Below the pieces are notes generated by a model. That model searched no databases. It saw nothing but the letters and a program-made list of their open reading frames with translations, and was not told the origin of the DNA. Of a stretch of DNA of 64,000 bases, positions 49,701 through 58,105 are shown one piece after another (the stretch's first letter is position 1; each line of letters starts with the position of its first letter). The stretch is from Clavelina lepadiformis (Eukaryota; Chordata; Ascidiacea; Aplousobranchia; Clavelinidae): assembly GCF_947623445.1 (NCBI RefSeq), contig NC_135243.1, forward strand, positions 15,254,501-15,318,500, written 5' to 3'. A program made the position numbers and the translations under genes.

Positions 49701-50156
49701 CGTGTGTTGGAGAATATGTCTGAGAAAGACTTCTATGCAAACGTTGCTAGCTTGATTGCAATAAAAACTAATGATGATAACCATCTTGGAGAAGAAGTTG
49801 ACCGAAACTGGGATGAGATTCTTTCTCAAGAATACAACTTTTGTAGACTTCAAGAGGAAGTGAAATGTTTGAAACAATTATCATTAATTGAATTCAAAAA
49901 GTTCTACAAAGAAGTGTGCTTGCAAAACTTACAATCTGTTACATTTCAAGTTCGAGGTAACACTCATTCAAATATCAGCAGACCAAAGAATACAGATGAT
50001 AGTGCTGGTAAGCTTCCTTCTGTTAGCCTGGAATTTTTGGATTGGGAAAGCGAAGATAATGATTGTCACGGGGAAATGATCAAAAACCTGCAGAATTTTA
50101 AGCGGCAGCACTACTTTTATCCTACTCCTCACACATCGCACTCTAACAAAGTTTAG
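43724..50156 (+). CDS. NRDC: Nardilysin (M16 metalloendopeptidase), complete, five exons
   Basis: Insulinase-family (M16) zinc endopeptidase that cleaves N-terminal to Arg in dibasic sites and also acts as a sheddase cofactor. Exons 43724-43973, 46762-47928, 48197-48315, 48401-48847, 48978-50156; 3162 nt, 1053 residues, phases 1, 1, 0, 0. The inverted zinc motif HFLEH is at residues 125-129 and the third ligand is Glu206 in EVQAVDSE, 77 residues on as in insulysin. The Asp/Glu-rich insert that distinguishes nardilysin from insulysin is present (about residues 52-78, DEDVDCEEDEEEGEE). The C-terminal half has EPCFNILRTKKQLGYSVYV and HLGEEVDRNWDEI. Start is the first ATG in frame (AGATGG context), but CATACAG just before it could be a splice acceptor, so an extra N-terminal exon is possible. 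Intron 1 holds two hAT insertions. Confidence 0.97.
44464..44821. mobile_element. hAT MITE, family A, in NRDC intron 1 (reverse orientation)
   Basis: 358 bp with ends CAGGGGTGGGCAAACTGC and reversed CATGGGTGGGCAAAATTG; target duplication TTCTTGAG / ATCTTGAG (7 of 8). Sequence is the reverse complement of the copies at 26257 and 55171 (CGGCATGTTTTTTGTGGCTC). The 44617-44925 open frame runs across it and is not a gene. Confidence 0.9.
44885..45894 (-). mobile_element. hAT element with internally deleted transposase, NRDC intron 1
   Basis: 1010 bp with ends TAGTGTTTCTCAACC and reversed CAGTGTTTCTCAACC and a perfect 8-bp duplication CGTTAGAG (44877-44884, 45895-45902). The minus strand encodes a middle region (45684-45286; VRADGAPSMMGSKKGF) and, in another frame, the C-terminal dimerisation region (45319-45056; LPFPTTYLCEAGFSTLAMVK), as in ZBED5-like hAT transposases. 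The catalytic stretch between the two is missing, so this is a deletion derivative that could only move in trans. Confidence 0.9.
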
Positions 50157-50781
50157 TTAATGTTGTTGATGTTATTTATGCTTTATTATTTAGTTAAGGT
50201 GACTTAATATGTAAACTAAATTATTGTTGGTAATGTTGTTCAAAACTAGCCTGTACACTTAGTATACAAAGCAATCACCTGATTGCACAGCGTAATGGTG
50301 GTACAAGTCGTGTTATTCAATGGTAGTTTCAAGGTTCGCACGGTGCATTTTTAGCAAATATATGATACCAGATCAAATATTGTTAAGTGAGTTCTCGCTA
50401 ACATACTTACGACTAGAAAGAAGCAAAGTCATTAATATATTCCTGCAAATGCGACTTTTACCTGCTAAGAAGTGGGTTGAGATTGTTCACCCCAATATCA
50501 CAAAAATATTGACCACTTATTTGATTTCTAAAGAAACTATCAATCACACTACAGAACATTTTTTGTTCCAAAGCTGGCTTTTATTGAAAACAAAATTTGT
50601 GACTATTGGAAATTATTTTGTCTGAGTCTCCAGTAATCAGTACCGCGTACCCTTTTAAACTAGTAAGTATCACTGTGAGTAGAAATTTTTACTGGCACAT
50701 GTCTGACAAGCTTCACTGTCCATACTTGACTCACTCATGTGAAAAGGTTTAACGTAGGCAACGTCTGATATTTTAACATTC
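50157..50781. other. Intergenic space between convergent NRDC and NOC4L
   Basis: 3' UTR/terminator space for NRDC. The plus-strand open frame 50320-50625 (101 codons) shows no family and is probably non-coding. No AATAAA is obvious on the plus strand close to the NRDC stop. Confidence 0.4.
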
Positions 50782-50787
50782 TTTATT
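50782..50787 (-). terminator. Probable NOC4L polyadenylation signal
   Basis: AATAAA on the minus strand about 95 bp past the NOC4L stop. Confidence 0.6.
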
Positions 50788-50879
50788 GCAAATGAAAGCC
50801 ATGACCTCAGTTACATAAATATACACATGCACTACCGGTATTATAATAGTATAGCTGAAAATGCAATTAAAATGTTAAA

Positions 50880-52391
50880 TCAGTCAATTTTCCAAAATTC
50901 CAAAACTGAATCTTCATATCCACCCATAAGATGGGTTGGATGAACATGATTCATTGTATAATTTGGATGCGTATTACACAAAAAGCTATCTTTATGCAAC
51001 ATGTCATAGAAATCCATCTCAAGTAATTCACTGACATCCTTCTCTTGTCCCAAACATTTAGTATTTGCGAGTTTTGCAATATCAGGGTTGTAATGGTGTG
51101 AGAAAGCAGCAATTTCCCAAAGAGAACTTTTTGTAGCATTACATTTAGCTGGATCTTCTTCACTTTCCTGGAATGGGTCAGATTTTATCTTTTCTTTATT
51201 TTGACTTATTGGATAATTAACCAATTCGCAAATACTTGGATGTTTTAAGAGCAAGTTCTTGATGAGAAAAATCATACTCTTTGTGCATGGAGGCGGGGCT
51301 AACAAACAGAGCCTTGACATCTTCTTTACAAATGCAGCCACCATGTAGGCCGGAATATAAGTAGTTGACAAAAATAACTCTAGATGATGAAAAAAGCGTG
51401 CTCTATATTTTGCTTCAAAAATTCTTGGATGTAGCATACCATAGAGGTTTTTGTAAAATTCAGGGTACTCTAAATTATGTTCAAGCATTAAGACAAAAAG
51501 TCCTTGCAACGCTAGTAAAGCAACACCACCGCCATGCTGATATGATTTTGTTAAAAAATCAGCAAGCAACCTTGGTTGGGAAAAATTAGGAATAAGATTT
51601 TTATGAAGATTGATTAAAACTTCTTTATGTAGTCTCTTTGGAAGTGGAAATTTTAAAACCTGTAACCAAGCTGCAGTAAATTGCTTACATTGTTGGAATA
51701 CAATAAACGGTGCTAAGTGATCATTTTGTATCAACAATTCAAACTCCTCCTTGTGTTGTTGGAAAGCTAATGAATTCTTCAAAGTCTCCTTATCTTTGGG
51801 CATATACAAGGCAACTGAATCCAAAAATTTTATAACTGTTTTTAAGAATGCAGTGTTTATCTCACTTTCACTCAATATCCGTGCAATTGCTTTCAGGACA
51901 AAGAAACGGAAGTCATCAAACTTCATGTACGTAATGAGAAACTGAAAAAGTTCATTTTGACTGCATGTAAAAATCTTTATCAAATTGAGTAGTTCCTTTT
52001 CTGGAAACATGTAACGTTCAACTGGTGGAGTATTAATGTTATAGCCTTTAATACCTAACAATTCAACAGCAGATTTCAAAAGTACAGGAGCAGTCTCAGG
52101 TGTCAAGCAGTTTATTATCGAAGAATATGCATCTGAAAACCTCTCTTTAATCCAATTTCTGTATTCCTGCTCAGTAGACATTTTTTCAAGTTTATTGGGT
52201 TGGCTACCAAAGGAGAGGTCTTTATCACTGGATATTTTGGTAAATACTCTAACGCATGCCAAGGCTGCATTTTCAATGTCAGATGAGTTGTGTTCCAGAG
52301 AAATCAAGGAAATGAGTTGGACAATATTATTAGCATGTTTTTTGCTAACTAATATATCACTGACTAACTTTTCTATATTCAAACTTTTCAT
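50880..52391 (-). CDS. NOC4L: Nucleolar complex protein 4 homolog, complete, single coding exon
   Basis: Component with NOP14 of the small-subunit processome in the nucleolus, needed for 18S maturation and 40S assembly. 503 residues from ATG 52389-52391 to TGA 50880-50882; human is 516. The CBF/Mak21-type domain is recognisable in the second half: LHKNLIPNFSQPRLLADFL, GGVALLALQGLFVLMLEHNL, YPEFYKNLYGMLHPRIFEAK and FHHLELFLSTTYIPAYMVAA. An upstream in-frame ATG at 52416-52418 is rejected because TTTGTTTCCAG at 52403 looks like a splice acceptor just before the chosen start, implying a 5' UTR intron. The coding region has no intron, unlike the many-exon vertebrate gene. Convergent with NRDC. 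Confidence 0.95.
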   Translation of the reverse strand: MKSLNIEKLVSDILVSKKHANNIVQLISLISLEHNSSDIENAALACVRVFTKISSDKDLSFGSQPNKLEKMSTEQEYRNWIKERFSDAYSSIINCLTPETAPVLLKSAVELLGIKGYNINTPPVERYMFPEKELLNLIKIFTCSQNELFQFLITYMKFDDFRFFVLKAIARILSESEINTAFLKTVIKFLDSVALYMPKDKETLKNSLAFQQHKEEFELLIQNDHLAPFIVFQQCKQFTAAWLQVLKFPLPKRLHKEVLINLHKNLIPNFSQPRLLADFLTKSYQHGGGVALLALQGLFVLMLEHNLEYPEFYKNLYGMLHPRIFEAKYRARFFHHLELFLSTTYIPAYMVAAFVKKMSRLCLLAPPPCTKSMIFLIKNLLLKHPSICELVNYPISQNKEKIKSDPFQESEEDPAKCNATKSSLWEIAAFSHHYNPDIAKLANTKCLGQEKDVSELLEMDFYDMLHKDSFLCNTHPNYTMNHVHPTHLMGGYEDSVLEFWKID

Positions 52392-52403
52392 ATTACTTTT
52401 TCT

Positions 52404-54336
52404 GGAAACAAAAAGCATTTATAATAGGATATTAAAAGTTTACATGCAACATGATTTAAGACTATGCTTTAAATTTTTTAGGCTTGGGGTTAATATTATT
52501 AGAAAAACTCTCCTAACAAAAGAGAACAGAATTGCAATAAAGTTAATTATTTACAAAATTGTTATCCTTGGATAATTTTAAACTTCTAAATATGAAAAAA
52601 TATGTCTTAACTACAATAAATATGCAATGAGTTTAGCAAAATAAATTTTTCACCCAAATAACCAATGAAGGCTTTATATAGATCTAGTATTCTAGTCACT
52701 TCAACTGTGGGGGGCAAAAATGGCCAAGAACTGGCTAATTAGATAACGTATAGCATTTAGTGCACATTATACGCATTAAATACATAGAAGTTAATTTGAC
52801 ACATCATACATTTGATTTAACTAATAAGTTTGGTATGTTTTTAAACTTGATTGACGAAGCCAACCCCAAAATGACAGTCGTGTGCGCGTATCAAGAACTA
52901 TATCAGTTTATGCTCACAAGCGCACTCATTTTTTGCAAGCGATCGCAAAAAGCTGTTACACATTTTACGTCGCATACTACGCTGACCACAAAATGGGACT
53001 TTGTAAACTTTGCAGGAAGAATTAGGAAGACGCTGTTTCCATTGTCTTCAAGGCTGTGATGTTATCAATATGTATCTGCTATTTACCACCCATATATTGC
53101 ATAACGCTGAAATTAATATAAATCATTCTCAGTTTATGACATAATTGTTAACCAATTGAAGAATAGATGATTGACAACCTATTCCGAAAACATGTTATCT
53201 TCATTGCATTATGAAGTCGCCGAATTTCAAATAAACCCTGTGTGATTGACAACTTAATCAGTAAACATGTTTTTTTGCACAATTGACCCCAAAGTAACCA
53301 CATTGTCATTCTAAAATGCCCATTGTTGATTGATACTTAGTCCTTTCATTAAAGATCCCCTTGTTAGATTTAACACTTAAGCTATTAATCTTCGAGTGCA
53401 AAACGTTTTCCTCTCTGATAAGTGCATTGTGCCTCAAGTTGGAACTCTATTTGTTTAATGCTCGCCTTCAATGTATATATGTACTGTTGCATGCTATAAT
53501 TTTAGAATCAATGAATAAGAGATAGATTGTAATCTCAACAATCTCCTCAGTGATATTGTAATGTACAGAGTTACGCTTTGATCACAATTGGGTTCTAAAA
53601 ATCTTTTCTTATAAACAATAATATTGTTGTAATTTCTTGCATTTGTCTGAAGTAATAATGAACAGCATTAAAAGTTAAAAATAATCAGATTCTCTGAATT
53701 TAATGTTATAAAATCTATTCAACTGAAGTTTAGGAAATTTCTAGACAGAATTTTCAACCCTCTAATTATGTTCTAAGAGCACAGATTACAATAAATAAGA
53801 TAATTGCGGTATACCCTAACCAGTGTATTGCCAAATTCATATGCAACTCAACTAAGTGAAATCTTTACAATGGAACGCCCACACTGTTTGCAATTCCTGT
53901 TTGTAATTCAAAGAAGAATGAAAATAGGTCGACAGTTTCCATTTTTTTTCCGAAAAAATCTTGCCACCCAAATAGGCCTATTGACGGCGGAAAGGGTCTA
54001 TTAGTATCAAAGTACAAGTTTGATATATAGAGCACAATACAATTGCACCATTATTGGCTAAAATAACTTAATGCGTACCATTTGAAAGTATCTGCGGGAG
54101 CATTTCGTGCAACCCGTCCTGTCAGTTTGGCGTACGTGACAAATATACCAAAGACGATACGCCGAGATGTAAAATGCCTTCGTGTCAGGTCGAGGTTGGA
54201 CAGAGTTAACATTACTTGAAGGTTGCTCATGGAATGCATCCTGGAATGCATCCTGGAATACACCTATCTTGATCTATCAAATTAACTGAGCACTATGATA
54301 GCAAGGTCTAGGCCGTACTGTCATTTTACTGGGTGT
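52404..54336. other. Upstream of NOC4L, no gene recognised
   Basis: Should include the NOC4L 5' UTR exon and promoter, not located. The plus-strand frame 52760-53059 (99 codons) is unrecognised. GATTGACAAC..AAACATGTT occurs twice (about 53170 and 53250). At 54230-54262 a 13-bp unit CTGGAATGCATCC-like is repeated three times. Confidence 0.4.
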
Positions 54337-54633
54337 CTATCGTTCCCAACCACTGGTCCGCAAATTATCTTACTTTCTGCCAAGCTAGTTTTAATATGGA
54401 CTTATAAGCATTGCTAAGTTGTTACTCCATGTAAAACTCATTTTATGCCTAGCCGATTCACAGCAGTAAAACTGGGGCATCGCGCCTTCGTTGATACCGC
54501 AAACACAACAACTTTGGCTAACATAAAGATTACTCCTATCTGTTCTAGTCACTACTATCTTTTGCTGCCGGTTCGTGAACATTTAAAAAAAATCTTTACC
54601 GGTCCTCCGGTGTAGAAAGGTTGGGAACCACTG
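54337..54633. mobile_element. hAT-like MITE (CAGTGGTTCCCAACC ends)
   Basis: Right end reversed reads CAGTGGTTCCCAACCTTTC; the left end is a worn CTATCGTTCCCAACCACTGG. About 297 bp. Flanking 8-mers share little, so the duplication has decayed. Confidence 0.6.
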
Positions 54634-55170
54634 CTGTAGAGTACAGCATGGCAGGTTTCATTAAGATGTAACTCGTTGCCCAAACCTGTGCGGCATTTGA
54701 GCATTTTGTGGTAAGCAAGGTGCGGTTCGACCTAAAATCTTGGGTGAGCTCCTGCCATACGCTGCAGTGGCCAAGGTTTTTATATTAACCTCAATCGATT
54801 TCTCAGGTCTTTAGCAGTCACTATGTAAAAAGTGAAGCAAGCATTTGATTGACAAAAACGCCTAAAAAGAAGTTGCCTCCAAAATGTACAGGATCGCTTG
54901 GATCGCTTGGACCGCCTGGACTGTAAAATTGAATTGAAAGTTTTTTGAAACCGTGCATTTAGTAATGTGATTCTACACTATTTTAAAGATAGATTTTAAA
55001 ACTTACTGCAAATAAGGCATAAATCTTCACATCAACGTTTACTAGGCCTACGTCTTATTCCATCTTGGTTTAGCATGGGTACCAAGATCGCACTTTTCGT
55101 ATTTTTAAAACAACGGTCCGTGGACGGATTTCAGCCGAGTCGCAAAGGTATCACATATACTGTAACAGGT

Positions 55171-55550
55171 CAGGGGTGGGCAAACTTGTTCAATGAAAGA
55201 GTCACTTGTGGAAGACTATAGCCTAAACACCAGCGAGCCGCAAAATCAGTAATGATTGTCAATTTGGTTATTATATTATTAGTCATTTTGGGATACTACT
55301 TTGACCACCTTTGGCGGTCGCACTTTGACCACCTTTGCCATTGAGTATAGAATCTAAACCTGAAAACAATGTCGGGCTCTATGTCTAGTGTTACGTCATA
55401 CGAAATGCTGGCCAAAATAAAGAAAAAAATATACAGAAACGTTAATAAACGGACTACTCTTGGTAGCTTTTACATTTTTTTGGGAATTTTACAATTCGAC
55501 TAGAAGAGCCACAAAAAACATGCTGGCGAGCCGCAGTTTGCCCACCCCTG
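55171..55550. mobile_element. hAT MITE, family A, complete
   Basis: 380 bp with ends CAGGGGTGGGCAAACTTG and reversed CAGGGGTGGGCAAACTGCGG, nearly perfect inverted repeats. Flanking 8-mers TAACAGGT / TAAAAGAG match at five positions. Closest in sequence to the copy at 26257. Confidence 0.9.
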
Positions 55551-55859
55551 TAAAAGAGTAAACACGATACTCTTAACGGATGGAAAATAATTAATAAAAT
55601 ATAACAAAAAAAATAATATGAAATTCGAAATGACCAAAGGGGCATAATATAAATCATAAAAGGTGACACGCAATATGTACTACAATGAGGTGCGTTCAGA
55701 CAAAACAAGCATTTTGTTTGCTGTGTATGAGTATGTGCAATTGGCGCCGGATGCCCGGTCGTTAGTGACGCTTGTGGCGCTAGGCGTAACGTACATAACC
55801 TGAGTAGTCTTTCTACAAACTCGATTACGCGTTCTTGAATTTGATTGCTCCTCTTGCTG

Positions 55860-57000
55860 GATTTTTTAACGATTAAACTTATAATAAAATTTACGGAATG
55901 TAAATTTACGGAATGTAAAAAAATTCCGTAAAAAAAAATTTACGGAATGAAACATGAATTAAGTCTTGTAAAGAAGAACGATGATGATGCTATTTTTAGA
56001 GCGAATAATGTTGATGCTGATAAATTTTTTTTAGATAATTTATCATGTTTTAAGGCATATGTAATACTTAATTATTTTGAAAAATATAGACTTTATAAAT
56101 CAACTGAACCAAAAACTAAGTATCCAGTTGCTTATAGAATGAGGAAATATGATGCAATCACAATCTACATAATTTACTTAGAGATTATTTGTGAAATCTT
56201 CTTTAAATATTCCTAGATTTGTAATAGTTGATATTCAAAAAATAAAGCTGGAAATCAACAAACAAATCCATCAATTTTTTTATCATATCAATCTACAAAA
56301 TATTCATTTTATGCTTAATTCAAAAATGATATCATGCGATAGACTATCGATCACTATAGTATTGATTATGCTAAAAATCATTTTGCTAGGGCTTATGATG
56401 AAGCATTAGAATGTAAAACTAAGTTTTATAAAATGGATGAAATTATTTTATAACCAAATATTTCACCTGTAGATTACACAGATCTTCATCCAGTTTATGT
56501 AGTTGATAAAATGAATTTTTTAAAGTGTTTTTTAAAATTACTTTTTAAAATTTAAAAATAATTTCTATAATTAAATATGGCAACCAGGCAGAAAATCAAA
56601 AATTCTTTAATTACAAGACGATTATTAAAACCTTACTTGAACAGCATGAGGGTGTCCTAAACTTTTAAAGAAAAAATTAATTCAAAATATGATAATGTTG
56701 AAATAAAATATGATGGTGATCTTCAATCATTTGAAACTACTCATAATAGTTATTCACGCAACAAAAGAAAAAACGTTAAAGTTTTAAATTTAAGACACTG
56801 GAAAAAATATTTTGTAATTTTTTTTATTAAGCTGAAAATATTTAAGCATTTAATAACTAATATTAAAAAATTAATTTTTTCCTTAAATATAAAATGTTTT
56901 AGAAAAAAAAGCTGAGAAAATGATAAAGGTAACAAGGTAAAACATAATACAAAAATAAATCTGTCAGAAAAATAAAAATGAAAAACATTTAAAACGCACG
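55860..57000 (+). pseudogene. AT-rich virus-like relic, capsid-like coding fragments
   Basis: Very A+T-rich block with coding-like plus-strand frames broken by stops and frameshifts: 55947-56216 (89 codons), then shifted patches to about 56540, then 56576 onward a Lys-rich patch. The order of short motifs (AIFRANNVDADKF, then PVAYRMRKYDAIT, then RFVIVDIQK, then FARAYDEA and YTDLHPVYVVD) recalls the C-terminal part of a family of double-jelly-roll, capsid-like proteins carried by virus-like elements in many invertebrate genomes; this is from memory, not a search. Just before it, AATTTACGGAATGTA is repeated three times (55885-55950). Beyond repair as a gene. What else it could be: another AT-rich mobile-element protein. 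Confidence 0.45.
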
Positions 57001-57002
57001 TA

Positions 57003-57127
57003 GTTGTCGGCCCGACAGCTACAACGTGCTATTCTCGCTATAGCGATTGTAGCTCCTCTGCCGCTGACGAGTAGCAAGCTAGACGTCGCGTTTTTACGCC
57101 GTCTAAAGCTCTTTGTCGGGCCGACGT
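57003..57127. mobile_element. Short GC-rich MITE or hairpin element
   Basis: TTGTCGGCCCGACAGC at the left and GCTCTTTGTCGGGCCGAC at the right form inverted ends about 125 bp apart, with an inner hairpin GCTACAACG..CGATTGTAGC. It stands out against the AT-rich relic on its left. Transposon class unknown. Confidence 0.5.
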
Positions 57128-58105
57128 AGGTCCATTAGTGAAGTTAGATGAAACCGCAAAACCGTTTAGAAAAAAATAATGATTAAACATACATAAGTAA
57201 GTTATATTTAATATGTTTAAAATATAAACTTTATTATTTAATGATGTTTGTAACAGTCTGAAAGGTTTTATCACTAAATGTTAGTAACAATTATAATAAT
57301 TATGGAAATTGCTATAGTAATAACACCTTTGGTTTTTTATTGAAATAGTTTGAATGTAACACGTATTAAACTTTTTTGTGCATTCTGCGTTTTAATTAAA
57401 CCAACGATATAAAGAATCTTTATATCGTTCTTTATATCGTTGATTCCATGGCCGCAAGGAATGTTTGTTAGCTCATAACTTTAACATTCACTCTTCTTAG
57501 CAGGTTGTCAATTCAATATGAATTTTGTGCTTTTAAAATAAAATGGTTAGTCGCGATATTTAAACCACTTTAACGTGGTAATATATTGTTGCTTCTCAGT
57601 CAATTCTATTTTGTGACTGTCTCATTGTTATATGTTTAAACCAGCTTTGCTGAACCGCGCAACGATTAGTTTGCATGAAACCAATCCGAGGTATTCGACA
57701 TACGGCATTTAACCAAGAATGCCTCTGATTGGTTGATTTCTCTTGTCCTTAGCTACGTGGTAGAAACCGCAATGCTTTTGTCAGGTTGTGTGATTTTGAT
57801 TTCGGTTTGAGCACAAGCTTGCTTGTCGAATTTATTGTGGTTGCAGAGCAAAGTAATCAATGCAATTAACTAATGCAATTATTTAAACAAATGAAGCAAA
57901 TCAATTATTATGCAAATGATTAAAAACGTGAAAAGGGGCGAGAATGTTCCAATTTAAAAGAAAAGTGTCCAAGTGAAACGACTGTGTTGAGACAAAACCA
58001 TGTTGCTGCTTTCACTAGATCAGCGGTCTCCAATCTTTTTATACGGGATTCAACGGGCTTTTCATTTTTTTTTTTTGAAACAAAGTCATTATAAAGCAAA
58101 CATAC
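57128..58105. other. Intergenic or intronic stretch
   Basis: A short hairpin-like tandem ACGATATAAAGAATCTTTATATCG lies at about 57410. From 58021 a worn hAT-like end (CAGCGGTCTCCAATC) begins inside the Kelch-gene intron. The downstream Kelch exons were not found here. Confidence 0.4.

Noticed and set aside
54051..54263. Minus-strand 70-codon frame considered as a further Kelch exon
   Set aside because: No GG or W/Y blade pattern; it begins in a short tandem repeat.
58021..58075. Possible hAT end CAGCGGTCTCCAATC
   Set aside because: Only one end is visible and no duplication can be found, so not listed as an element.
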